Below are positions 1-8,048 of a stretch of DNA of 64,000 nt, piece by piece (positions within the stretch are counted from its first letter, which is position 1; the number at the start of each line of letters is the position of its first letter). Below the pieces are notes generated by a model. That model was not told where the DNA came from, did no database searches, and saw only the letters and a list, made by a program, of their open reading frames with translations. The position numbers and the translations under genes were made by a program. Source of the DNA: an uncultured Coprococcus sp. (GTDB lineage: Bacteria > Bacillota > Clostridia > Lachnospirales > Lachnospiraceae); contig CANQTC010000001.1 in NCBI GenBank assembly GCA_947626675.1, positions 124,001 through 188,000 on the forward strand, read 5' to 3'.

Positions 1-302
1 ATACTGTTTGCTTTAATCTTTGCATCATTCTCAATTAATTTTGCCTTGTCATTCGCATTCTTTGTGGATTCCTCAGCATTTTTTTCTGCCAGCATCAGGG
101 ACTTCTGAAGCTTTGATTCAGTCGTCTTATAATGAACAAGGCTGTCTGTAAGTGTTTTCACCTGATTGGTAAGCTCAGCATTTGATTTATACAATTCCGT
201 ATAACTCAGCACAACCATATCAAAAAAAGCATCTACATCCTTCTTTGAATAACCCATTCCTGCCTGAAATTTTTTCTGTTGTAAATCAACAGGTGTAAGC
301 AT
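1..302 (-). CDS. divIVA: DivIVA-family cell division protein (3' end outside window)
   Basis: About 100 residues are visible, running off the left edge with no stop. The N-terminus (MLTPVDLQQKKF, then a GYSKKDVDAFF segment) is the conserved DivIVA/GpsB membrane-curvature-binding module, followed by a helical coiled-coil stretch rich in K, E and N. The ATG at 302 has a strong AGGAGGGG ribosome binding site. DivIVA organises poles and septa in Gram-positive bacteria. It lies 33 bp downstream of sepF in the classic yggS-sepF-divIVA order, which supports the call. The ylmG and ylmH genes often found between sepF and divIVA are absent here. Confidence 0.88.
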   Translation of the reverse strand, partial: MLTPVDLQQKKFQAGMGYSKKDVDAFFDMVVLSYTELYKSNAELTNQVKTLTDSLVHYKTTESKLQKSLMLAEKNAEESTKNANDKAKLIENDAKIKANS

Positions 303-335
303 ATGTACCCCTCCTCATAATCTTATGATTAAAAA

Positions 336-932
336 CTAATATCTGTCACTCTGTGAAGATATTGAAGAATCCCCTAATATCTCTTCTCGTAAATCTCCTG
401 ATACATATATATCATTTGGAGCTGCAATAAATATATTTCCTGAAATAGCCTGCAGTGAACCATCTACGGCATAACATGCACCTGCTATAAAATCAATAAT
501 ACGCTGGGCTGTAGAAAGCTCTATTCCCTCCATGTTGATAACGATTGCCTGACCGCTTCTTAAATGGTCTATAATCATCTGTGCATCATCAAATTCATCC
601 GGCTTAATCACATACACATGCTGTGATGAATATTGAGACCTTGAATTATTGATGGACACAAGCTTATTGTTATTTGACTGTGACGTACTTCTTGTCTGTT
701 TAACAGGTTTTGGCTTCTTTTGGACAGGCTGCTGCGCTGCAGGTGCAGCCGGCTTCTGTGCCTGAAAGAAGGAAGGTTTTGAAGGCTTTGCCTTTGGCTC
801 ATATTCCTCAAAATCATCTTCTTCCTCATCGTCTTCATCATCTTCCTCAAATAAATCATCATCGAAATCGTCTTCGGAATCATTTAATTTAAAATAGTCT
901 AAAAAACTTTTTTTTGCACCGCTCTTTGCCAT
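336..932 (-). CDS. sepF: Cell division protein SepF
   Basis: 198 aa. SepF tethers FtsZ to the membrane and polymerises into rings at the septum. The C-terminal half (about residues 102-190, from VYVIKPDEFDDAQ onward) matches the SepF/DUF552 core, with the typical 'VINMEG...AQRIIDFIAG' helix-strand pattern. Before it lies an unusually acidic stretch (about residues 18-45, almost all D/E) and then a Pro/Lys/Gln-rich linker (about 46-90). A short N-terminal peptide (KKSFLDYFKL) could be the membrane-binding helix. The ribosome binding site is AAGGAG. It sits 15 bp after yggS and is likely co-transcribed with it and divIVA. Confidence 0.92.
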   Translation of the reverse strand: MAKSGAKKSFLDYFKLNDSEDDFDDDLFEEDDEDDEEEDDFEEYEPKAKPSKPSFFQAQKPAAPAAQQPVQKKPKPVKQTRSTSQSNNNKLVSINNSRSQYSSQHVYVIKPDEFDDAQMIIDHLRSGQAIVINMEGIELSTAQRIIDFIAGACYAVDGSLQAISGNIFIAAPNDIYVSGDLREEILGDSSISSQSDRY

Positions 933-947
933 GATGGTTCTCCTTTA

Positions 948-1643
948 TTATATATTATAATTTCTAGCACCAAAAATTCCGGTGCCGACTCTAACCATAG
1001 TAGCACCTTCTTCAATGGCAACTTCATAATCATTTGTCATGCCCATTGAAAGCACATTCATATCAATATTATCAATGTTTTTAGATTTTATGTCAAGTGA
1101 TAAATCCCTTAATTTCCTGAAATACTTTCTATTTTCCTCCGGATTTTCCACAAATGGTGCAATTGTCATAAGCCCTTTTACCTTTATATGGGAAAAAGCT
1201 TTGATTTCATGGATGAAATCAAGCCCTTCCTCTGTCTTCATTCCAAACTTTGACTCCTCTTCCGCTACATTGACTTCAATAAGAATCGGACAAATGACAT
1301 CTTTTTTTGCAGCTTCTTTTTCAATAACTTTTGCCAGATTGATGGAATCTACGGAATGAATCATACAAACCTTATCTACGATATATTTCACTTTGTTCGT
1401 CTGTAAATGACCAATCATATGCCATTTTACCGGCTTTGAAATACGCTCATACTTATCGGTAAGCTCCTGTACCTTATTTTCTCCATAATGAATACAATCT
1501 GTTTTTTCAAGAAGCTCTTCGATATCAGAAAGCGGTTTCGTCTTACTGACTGCAATCAGAGTCACTTCACTTCGTTCCCTTCCACTCCGCTTACATGCTT
1601 CTGTTATTTTCTCTTCTACAAGTTCATAATTTTCTTTCAACAT
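948..1643 (-). CDS. yggS: YggS-family PLP-binding homeostasis protein
   Basis: 231 aa, the usual length for the YggS/PROSC family. These single-domain proteins have an alanine-racemase-like TIM barrel and bind pyridoxal phosphate to control its free pool; they are not known to be true enzymes. The PLP lysine lies in 'LIAVSKTKP' near residue 33, and the C-terminal 'LSMGMTNDYEVAIEEGATMVRVGTGIFG' region carries the phosphate-binding residues. The start at 1643 has a GAGGAG site. The location upstream of sepF is conserved widely in Gram-positive bacteria and cyanobacteria. Confidence 0.93.
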   Translation of the reverse strand: MLKENYELVEEKITEACKRSGRERSEVTLIAVSKTKPLSDIEELLEKTDCIHYGENKVQELTDKYERISKPVKWHMIGHLQTNKVKYIVDKVCMIHSVDSINLAKVIEKEAAKKDVICPILIEVNVAEEESKFGMKTEEGLDFIHEIKAFSHIKVKGLMTIAPFVENPEENRKYFRKLRDLSLDIKSKNIDNIDMNVLSMGMTNDYEVAIEEGATMVRVGTGIFGARNYNI

Positions 1644-1661
1644 TTATCCGTCAACTCCTCA

Positions 1662-3053
1662 TTAATATATTACCTGATTTTCTTTTACTTCATTTCCCAT
1701 TAATACAATTCTGTCATATGCTGATATTCCATAGGATATACCCGGTTCAATAATGGAATAATCATCCCCTTCAACCATAACACTAATCCGTTTAAACTGG
1801 GCAATTCCCTGTGTAACACAAAATACCCCCTTCATTTTATAGGTCGCTGCTGTTGTAAGAGAGAAGGTTTCATTTGTATCATTTTTTATAAATACAGCGT
1901 CGCTGTCTATCCCTGACGGGTCGACATAACAGAAACGCTCATCTGTAAAATAAATGACAGGTGATATCTGTTTTACAGATACCTCTCCCGTTTCTGTCAG
2001 TATTCTTTGATTAAAGAACTGCTCATTGGCCGAACCGCTTCCTGAAGTAAGATATTCAACAGGTACAATATATACGTCTTTTTCCACAATTGAGGAATTT
2101 GGAATTTTAAGTCCCTTTGTTTCAGAGAAAATAAAGTTTATATCGAGAAACCTCTCATTGATATACTGTGCCATATATTTCTCCAAAGCAATTACGATAT
2201 AATAATCCTCACCCTTCTCAACAGGTTCATATTCCGCAGTAATTTTCTTTCCATAATCATTTATGGTAAATGTTATATATTCGGAATCAGATACTTTTTT
2301 AAATTCCTCTTTCGTAAGCTTTACGGCTATTTTCCATTTCTCACTGTCAATAATCTTGTACACAGGACTGCCTGATGCAATCACATCGCCTGTTTTTAAT
2401 GTCTGCTTACTATATGTTGTTTTATCAAATAAATCCGGACTTAATTTCGATACATCAAAATCTTCATACCCATCCTGATAATATGTAACAATGCCGCTTG
2501 CAGCGGATTTATACGCTTTAAACGTACTATCAAAAGTTGCATTTGATGTAAGCTGTTCAAGTACAAGTTCTTCATAAAGTTCTAATACTTTATTGTCCAT
2601 GCTGTATTTAAAATCATAAACATCAGAAAAAGACGATTCTGAAAATCCTGATTTGAACAATCTTATCTGACTACTTATATCGTCAAATTCCTTCTCTGTC
2701 AGCAGATTTTTATTCTCCGTCTGAATATCATCAATCGCATCAGACATAGAGCCTGTTTCATCTATTGAATAAACATTCGAGGATTTTGATACTTTTTCAC
2801 CATCACGGATATAATAACATACATAACCTGATGAATTTGTATATTCCAGCTTTTCATCTCTAATCGCTATTCCCGTTGCCGTAAAATCCGTATCATAGCT
2901 GCTCTCCTCTACCTGAAATATACTCATATCATGGTCATTTACGGACATTGCAATACGAATAATCATATATATTAAAATAATTGTAAACAAAATAAAACCA
3001 AAACTGATTTTAAGAGGTGAACGTTTCTGGTCTTTTCTTCTAATGGTTGCCAT
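1662..3053 (-). CDS. HlyD-like membrane-anchored envelope protein
   Basis: 463 aa. A basic N-terminus is followed by one transmembrane helix (about residues 15-36). The rest is predicted outside the membrane. Short stretches such as 'ATGIAIRDEKL' and 'LKTGDVIASGSPVYKIID' resemble the lipoyl/beta-barrel motifs of HlyD-type periplasmic adaptor proteins, but no partner ABC or MFS pump is adjacent. Proteins of this kind commonly sit upstream of yggS-sepF in Lachnospiraceae, so a role in the envelope or division machinery is plausible but not shown. The GGGAGA ribosome site lies just after a strong hairpin (3081-3128). The spacing to yggS is 18 bp. Confidence 0.6.
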   Translation of the reverse strand: MATIRRKDQKRSPLKISFGFILFTIILIYMIIRIAMSVNDHDMSIFQVEESSYDTDFTATGIAIRDEKLEYTNSSGYVCYYIRDGEKVSKSSNVYSIDETGSMSDAIDDIQTENKNLLTEKEFDDISSQIRLFKSGFSESSFSDVYDFKYSMDNKVLELYEELVLEQLTSNATFDSTFKAYKSAASGIVTYYQDGYEDFDVSKLSPDLFDKTTYSKQTLKTGDVIASGSPVYKIIDSEKWKIAVKLTKEEFKKVSDSEYITFTINDYGKKITAEYEPVEKGEDYYIVIALEKYMAQYINERFLDINFIFSETKGLKIPNSSIVEKDVYIVPVEYLTSGSGSANEQFFNQRILTETGEVSVKQISPVIYFTDERFCYVDPSGIDSDAVFIKNDTNETFSLTTAATYKMKGVFCVTQGIAQFKRISVMVEGDDYSIIEPGISYGISAYDRIVLMGNEVKENQVIY

Positions 3054-3080
3054 TAAAAAATCTCCCTTTTAGATAAAACG

Positions 3081-3128
3081 ATGAGAAACATTTATCAGCC
3101 CCAAAGGAACAAAGTAAATGTTTCTCAT
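3081..3128 (-). terminator. 14-bp perfect hairpin between two genes
   Basis: Arms 3081-3094 and 3115-3128 (ATGAGAAACATTTA and its complement) are perfectly inverted around a 20-base loop. Transcribed leftwards, the stem is followed by CGTTTTATC, a weak U-rich tail. It sits between the stop of the P-loop protein and the start of the HlyD-like gene, whose ribosome site follows within 20 bases. It may be a terminator or a partial attenuator. Confidence 0.5.
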
Positions 3129-3142
3129 ATATTATTTTATAA

Positions 3143-3568
3143 TTATAATGCTGCTATAATATTTGACTTATATTCCTCAGGAACATCGTTGCTGTCCGTT
3201 GCAAAACAAATGATAATATCCGTATTAAATTTTTGGGCAATATTATCAATCATATCAAGCGCATGCTTTACATCATCCTCTGCTTTTTCCGTAAAAGTAA
3301 TTGTTTTAAAATTATCGATATAAATCTTTTCGATATCCGTATCATGAGAAATTATTCCAAGAATAAAACCGATAAACATATCAAGGTTTTCGATGCCGTA
3401 GCTTGTGCAGTTCACCATTCTGACACGATTACTAAGCTCATACATATGTTTATTATTGTTATCCAGAAAAACAATCGAGCCTGAAACTACTTTCACATCA
3501 TTATTTACCTTGTCAATTAGTACCTTTGTTTTTCCTTTTCCTTTATCTCCTGTAATAATCTGAATCAT
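3143..3568 (-). CDS. Small P-loop protein of unknown function
   Basis: 141 aa. It begins with a Walker A motif, GDKGKGKT (residues 7-14), and has a hydrophobic strand ending in acid (IEKIYIDNF, about residues 80-88) that could act as Walker B. A second strand, TDIIICFATDSND, resembles a sensor strand. It is too short to be a full AAA or PilT ATPase. Homologues are sometimes annotated 'PilT-like', but there is no pilus gene nearby. The start has a clear AGGAGG site. It lies between the D,D-carboxypeptidase and the HlyD-like gene, so an envelope-related regulatory NTPase is a guess only. Confidence 0.6.
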   Translation of the reverse strand: MIQIITGDKGKGKTKVLIDKVNNDVKVVSGSIVFLDNNNKHMYELSNRVRMVNCTSYGIENLDMFIGFILGIISHDTDIEKIYIDNFKTITFTEKAEDDVKHALDMIDNIAQKFNTDIIICFATDSNDVPEEYKSNIIAAL

Positions 3569-3604
3569 TTTTATGCCTCCTGGTATGTATATTAAAATAT
3601 TTTT

Positions 3605-4579
3605 TTATTTTGCCTGTTTAATCAGCTCTGTTATGCTGCTGTATAAAGTATCCCTGTCCTCTGCTCCGGCGGCAACAGCAATATACCGGTCGCCTGTTGA
3701 GTCATTAACAAATTCAAGAATCAGGCAGTTTCCTGCCTCCTCAGTTGTACCGGACTTCCATGAGCCAAGTGAATAACCTGCCGGCAGCTTAAACTCATCT
3801 GACAAAAAGCCATTTGTCGGTTCTATCTCTACCGTCTGTTGTTCACCATATTCATCGATATAGGTAAAATCATATAACGGAAGTGAATCAATAACATATG
3901 CCATATCATGCTTTATAAACTCTGAAAAGATGAGATACAAATCATATGCTGTTGTATAATGATTATCCGAATGAAGTCCATGCGCATTTTCAAAATGCGT
4001 ATTCACAGCACCTAACTCGATGGCTTTTTCATTCATCATATCCACAAACGCAGACTGGCTTCCTGCCACTTCCTCCGCAAGAAGTACTCCACAATCATTA
4101 TAGGACCTTATAAGCAAACTGTACAGAAGATTTTTCACTGTTACCTGACAGCCTTCTGTCAGGCTGCTTGCCATAACATCCCATTCATCAAATGTCACCG
4201 TACGGTCAAGTGTTACTACTTTATCTAACGAAAGCTTTTTCTGTTCGATACTTTCTATTACAAGCAATCCGGTCATAATCTTTGTCATACTGGCAGGATA
4301 TATCTTTTCATGTACATTATATGCGACAACCGGCTCTTTTGACGTATCATTGACAAGAAGCGCCGAAGCCAGTTTTTTGTAGGAAGCTTCATTGATATTC
4401 TCCCCATCACTGATTACTGCAAAATTCTCCGCCATTCCATATGTCCCGTATACCGGCATATTCCTGCTAAGTCCCATCGCAAGCTGATTTTCTGTATCAT
4501 ACGTTTTTTTGCCGCAGCCGCACAAAGTAAAGACAGCAAGCATCATAAATGAAACAACAAAAAAATATTTATTCTTCAT
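3605..4579 (-). CDS. D-alanyl-D-alanine carboxypeptidase, lipoprotein type
   Basis: 324 aa, peptidase family S11 (low-molecular-mass PBP). It trims the terminal D-Ala from peptidoglycan stem peptides outside the membrane. The three active-site motifs are visible: SMTK (in YPASMTKIMTG, about residue 97), SYN (IRSYNDCG, about 159) and KSG replacing the usual KTG (SWKSGTTEEAG, about 275). The N-terminus is a lipoprotein signal ending in a lipobox with Cys (LCGCGKK), so it is probably lipid-anchored. The C-terminal amphipathic anchor domain of DacA is missing, consistent with the lipid anchor. It follows mgsA by 15 bp. Confidence 0.88.
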   Translation of the reverse strand: MKNKYFFVVSFMMLAVFTLCGCGKKTYDTENQLAMGLSRNMPVYGTYGMAENFAVISDGENINEASYKKLASALLVNDTSKEPVVAYNVHEKIYPASMTKIMTGLLVIESIEQKKLSLDKVVTLDRTVTFDEWDVMASSLTEGCQVTVKNLLYSLLIRSYNDCGVLLAEEVAGSQSAFVDMMNEKAIELGAVNTHFENAHGLHSDNHYTTAYDLYLIFSEFIKHDMAYVIDSLPLYDFTYIDEYGEQQTVEIEPTNGFLSDEFKLPAGYSLGSWKSGTTEEAGNCLILEFVNDSTGDRYIAVAAGAEDRDTLYSSITELIKQAK

Positions 4580-4594
4580 AATAACCTCTGCTTA

Positions 4595-4990
4595 TTATTT
4601 ATAAAATTCACGCCAATCCAAATCGCCCCTGTCAAGTGCCTTAATCAGAAGCTCTGCAGTAGCAAGATTTGTTGCTAATGGTATATTATGCGTATCGCAT
4701 AGCTTAAATATATTATTAATATCAGGCTCATGAACCTTTGGATGAAGCGGGTCTCTCAAAAAAATCACCATATCAATATCATTGTTTTCAATCTGAGAAC
4801 CGAGCTGCTGCTCTCCGCCTAAATGACCTGCGATATATTTATGAACAGTAAGATTCGTAACCTCCTCAATTAACCTGCCTGTTGTACCTGTGGCATATAA
4901 TTGATTTTTACTTAATATCCCTCTGTATGCAATACAAAAATTCTGCATTAATTTTTTCTTGGCATCATGCGCTATAAGACCAATATTCAT
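4595..4990 (-). CDS. mgsA: Methylglyoxal synthase
   Basis: 131 aa. It converts dihydroxyacetone phosphate to methylglyoxal plus phosphate, a bypass that relieves sugar-phosphate build-up. Family signatures are present: N-terminal 'IGLIAHDAKK', 'LYATGTTG' phosphate-binding loop, 'GHLGGEQQLGSQI', and the catalytic aspartates in 'DMVIFLRDPLHP'. Length is typical. The start has a strong AGGAGGGG site that overlaps the end of rodA (spacing 10 bp). Placement at the end of the Min/RodA operon recurs in Lachnospiraceae, but the functional reason is unclear. Confidence 0.95.
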   Translation of the reverse strand: MNIGLIAHDAKKKLMQNFCIAYRGILSKNQLYATGTTGRLIEEVTNLTVHKYIAGHLGGEQQLGSQIENNDIDMVIFLRDPLHPKVHEPDINNIFKLCDTHNIPLATNLATAELLIKALDRGDLDWREFYK

Positions 4991-5000
4991 TTAACCCCTC

Positions 5001-6143
5001 CTAATACTTTTTCTTTTGCAAATTGACATTTAATACAAGTCCCATGCCCGCGCAAACACTGACTAACGAGCTAAGACCATAACTGATAAACGGAAGTGGA
5101 AGTCCTGTGTTTGGTAATAGTGAAGTCGCTACACCAATATTGATAAATGTCTGAAGTGCGATAAGTGAAGCCATGCCAGTTGCAATATATACACCCTTTT
5201 TATTGTCTGCACGACTTGCCACCTTTATACATTGTAACACTATCAGTGCCAAAATTGCAATAATAATCACACTTCCTATGAAACCTAATTCTTCTCCAAC
5301 AGCAGAAAAAATAAAATCGGTCTGCTGTTCCGATATCAGCTTCGTATCTTTTACGGTAGCAACTGTCGAATTATTAATTCCCTTACCTGAAAGCTGGCCT
5401 GAACCAATAGCCATAACCGAGTTATCCTGCTGGTCTGTGGAGCTTCCGTATTCACTTCCATATAAATGTCCAAGTATACGGTTAATCTGGTACTGGTTTA
5501 AAAACTGCGGAAGTTTATCCTGTCTGATATACCATAAGAAACCGCCTGCACAAGGAACTAAAATCAGGACTGCCACACCTATAATTTTCAAGCTTAAACC
5601 GGCTACAAATATAATTACAAATAATACCGCAAAGATACATATCGATGTCGATAAATCAGGCTCTGCAAAAATAAGCCCTATCGGTATGGCAAGAAATAAC
5701 GCGAGCTTTGCAAGCGTCTTAACAGTATTTAACGTCTCGCCATATTTATCAAGAAATACAGCCGTACATATAATCAATATAATCTTTGAAAATTCCGACG
5801 GCTGTATTGTAAACGAATCCGATATGACAAACCATCTGTCTGCACCATGCGCATCCGAACCTGCGCCGATTACAAGTATCAGGAGCAATACAACAATATT
5901 AAGGGCATAAAGCACCATATAATATTTGCAGATAAACTGATAATCTATCAGTGATACAACAATCATCCCGATAATACAGGCACATACGCCTAATATCTGT
6001 TTATTCTTCTGCTCCGGTTCAACACTAATAATGATGATACTTCCCATAATCATCGCTGCGATTACAAGAATAACAAGTTTAAAATTGTAATTAATCAGTT
6101 TGTACTTCTTCTCTTCTATTTCCATCTGTTTCACACTTTTCAT
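5001..6143 (-). CDS. rodA: Peptidoglycan glycosyltransferase RodA (SEDS family)
   Basis: 380 aa with about ten hydrophobic membrane segments. SEDS proteins polymerise lipid II into glycan strands and pair with a class B PBP. Conserved family elements are visible: 'FTIQPSEFSKI' in the middle, 'DFIFSAVGEELGF', and the C-terminal 'TGLPLPFISYGLSSL'. Its neighbours mreC, mreD, PBP2 and min genes favour RodA rather than FtsW or SpoVE. The start is uncertain: the ATG at 6143 and an alternative at 6125 both overlap the end of minE and have weak ribosome sites, suggesting translational coupling. Confidence 0.87.
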   Translation of the reverse strand: MKSVKQMEIEEKKYKLINYNFKLVILVIAAMIMGSIIIISVEPEQKNKQILGVCACIIGMIVVSLIDYQFICKYYMVLYALNIVVLLLILVIGAGSDAHGADRWFVISDSFTIQPSEFSKIILIICTAVFLDKYGETLNTVKTLAKLALFLAIPIGLIFAEPDLSTSICIFAVLFVIIFVAGLSLKIIGVAVLILVPCAGGFLWYIRQDKLPQFLNQYQINRILGHLYGSEYGSSTDQQDNSVMAIGSGQLSGKGINNSTVATVKDTKLISEQQTDFIFSAVGEELGFIGSVIIIAILALIVLQCIKVASRADNKKGVYIATGMASLIALQTFINIGVATSLLPNTGLPLPFISYGLSSLVSVCAGMGLVLNVNLQKKKY

Positions 6144-6378
6144 TATCTTTTTTTATGTATATTTTTGAAATAGGTACTGACGCAAGCAGTATTCTTTCAT
6201 TTATCTCTATGTCTATTCCTGACGGTTCGATATCGATATATCTGCTTAAGGATTTTGATATACTGCTTTTTAATTCGCTTATAATCTCCGGTGTACATCC
6301 TATTCTGTCGGATATCAGTATATTCATAAGCCTGTTTTTCGCATATTCACTCGTGTTATTAATGCACATTGTACTCAT
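6091..6378 (-). CDS. minE: Cell division topological specificity factor MinE
   Basis: 95 aa, normal for MinE. MinE stimulates MinD ATPase and drives Min protein patterning so that the septum forms at mid-cell. The sequence has the MinD-interacting N-terminal segment (EYAKNRLMNILISDR) and the dimerisation domain ending 'ERILLASVPI'. The GGGAGG site is 9 bases before the ATG. It overlaps rodA by 53 bp in another frame. A full MinCDE set in a Gram-positive genome together with DivIVA is common in Clostridia but not in Bacillus, which lacks MinE. Confidence 0.92.
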   Translation of the reverse strand: MSTMCINNTSEYAKNRLMNILISDRIGCTPEIISELKSSISKSLSRYIDIEPSGIDIEINERILLASVPISKIYIKKDNEKCETDGNRREEVQTD

Positions 6379-6401
6379 TCTGTCTGCCTCCCTTTCTATT
6401 T

Positions 6402-7196
6402 CTATGCATGTTTCTTACGAAACAGATTGATAAACGGGCGGCGTTTTATGATTTCTATGTAATCATTTACAGGAAGATTTTCACCAAGTATTCTTTTGCA
6501 TATATTTAAGTATGCACTTCCTGAAGAAGTATTTCCTCCTGCTAAAGGTTCTCCCTTATTACTTGATATCACGATTTGCTCATCATCAGGTATTACGCCA
6601 AGCAGATTGACTGCCAGTATATCAACGACGTCATCAACAGACATCATATCACCGCGTCTTACCATGTCAAACCGGATTTTATTTACAATCATATCAATTT
6701 TTTCTATCCCATTTGCCTCAAGAAGTCCAATAACCCTGTCGGCATCCCTGATGGCTGAAACCTCAGGCGTTGTAACAATAATTGCTCTGTCAGCAGCAGC
6801 AATCGCATTTTTAAACCCCTGTTCAATGCCTGCCGGACAATCAATGACGATATAGTCAAATTCCGGTTTTAATTCATCAACCAGTTTAATAATCTGTTCA
6901 GGACTTACGCAAGTCTTGTCCCTTGTCTGCGCACAAGGCATAAGATAAAGCTCATTACCGCTTCTGTCTTTAATCAGTGCCTGTTTATACCGGCAGTTTC
7001 CTTCAATAACGTCTACCAGATTATAAACGATACGGTTTTCCAGTCCCATAACAACATCAAGATTACGAAGACCGATATCTGTATCAATCAGCACTACTCT
7101 CTTTTTTAATGCCGCCAGCCCTGTTCCTATATTTGCTGATGTAGTAGTCTTTCCTACACCACCTTTGCCTGATGTAACAACGATGACCTCGCTCAT
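6402..7196 (-). CDS. minD: Septum site-determining ATPase MinD
   Basis: 264 aa. MinD is a membrane-associated ATPase that recruits MinC to block FtsZ away from mid-cell. It has the deviant Walker A motif KGGVGKTT (residues 11-18), 'VVLIDTDIGLRNLD' (switch region) and 'YIVIDCPAGIEQGF' (Walker B). The C-terminal end (INLFRKKHA) is the amphipathic membrane-targeting helix. The ribosome site is GGAGG. It follows minC by 45 bp and precedes minE by 23 bp. Confidence 0.96.
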   Translation of the reverse strand: MSEVIVVTSGKGGVGKTTTSANIGTGLAALKKRVVLIDTDIGLRNLDVVMGLENRIVYNLVDVIEGNCRYKQALIKDRSGNELYLMPCAQTRDKTCVSPEQIIKLVDELKPEFDYIVIDCPAGIEQGFKNAIAAADRAIIVTTPEVSAIRDADRVIGLLEANGIEKIDMIVNKIRFDMVRRGDMMSVDDVVDILAVNLLGVIPDDEQIVISSNKGEPLAGGNTSSGSAYLNICKRILGENLPVNDYIEIIKRRPFINLFRKKHA

Positions 7197-7241
7197 AATA
7201 TAATACCTCCAGAAAATATAATTTTACGCTTCATCTGTGCT

Positions 7242-7955
7242 TTAGTATATTTTGCTTATGGCAGTTTCAAATGATAATCGCTCAAGTAATATACTCTTTT
7301 CGCTTTTATAAGCAATTACCGGTTCATCCATTGTATATTTCTTATTGCTTTGTCTCGGAAACGTCTGGCTGACATTTCCAATCTGTATATATTCCGGCCT
7401 CATATAAAGTGCCAGTATAAACCTGTTTTCACCTTTTGTTTTTCCTGCTACAGCCTGTCCATAAAGACCGCCAAGAACAATGATGTTTCCACCTGATATC
7501 ACAGCAGCATTTTTCTCAACATCGCCGATGATGATAATACTGCTTCTGATTGCCAGTTCTTCCCCTGAATGGATTGTTCCCTTAAATATATAGTTTCCGG
7601 GAATATCTACAGCTTCCGGTACCGAAGAAATCTCATCCATGTCCCTTCCTTTCAAAGGAGGCATGATGTAAACAGAGGATGCCAGCTCCGGTAATTCCAC
7701 CTGCTTCTTTTTTACTTCCGTAAAATGTGTGTTGATTCCTTCGATACCATTTAACTGTTCTAAAAGTCCCCTGTATTCCTCATCTGTAAGGAGTGGTCCT
7801 TTCACTGTAACAGGCATATCACAATTATCTTTAAATATCGCTGTACTTTGTCTGAATTTATTTTTTACAGCTAAGACCATATTATCATAGGATAGTGTAC
7901 TGTCTGATACGACCACTATTCCATGACTGTTTGCTTTTATAGTTACATCAGCCAT
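7242..7955 (-). CDS. minC: Septum site-determining protein MinC
   Basis: 237 aa. MinC inhibits FtsZ assembly and is activated by MinD. The C-terminal part (about residues 120-225) shows the beta-helix repeats typical of MinC: 'GTIHSGEELAIRSSIIIIGDVEKNAAVISGGNIIVLGGLYG'. The N-terminal domain is less conserved, as usual. AAAGGAG lies upstream of the ATG. It is 93 bp downstream of PBP2, the largest gap in this operon, so a secondary promoter there is possible though none was clear. Confidence 0.93.
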   Translation of the reverse strand: MADVTIKANSHGIVVVSDSTLSYDNMVLAVKNKFRQSTAIFKDNCDMPVTVKGPLLTDEEYRGLLEQLNGIEGINTHFTEVKKKQVELPELASSVYIMPPLKGRDMDEISSVPEAVDIPGNYIFKGTIHSGEELAIRSSIIIIGDVEKNAAVISGGNIIVLGGLYGQAVAGKTKGENRFILALYMRPEYIQIGNVSQTFPRQSNKKYTMDEPVIAYKSEKSILLERLSFETAISKIY

Positions 7956-8048
7956 ATCATTTACTCCTTTTTCAATAACCTGTATTTATTGGCTATGTCA
8001 CGCATTACTGCCACTTAAGAATAAGTGATATCTTCTGTACTTTTATAA

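Noticed and set aside
710-892. Plus-strand open frame opposite sepF, rich in His and Leu
   Set aside because: Antisense shadow of the acidic/Pro-rich sepF linker; no ribosome site.
5173-5910. 245-residue plus-strand open frame opposite rodA
   Set aside because: Mirrors the hydrophobic rodA gene; no ribosome site or family match.
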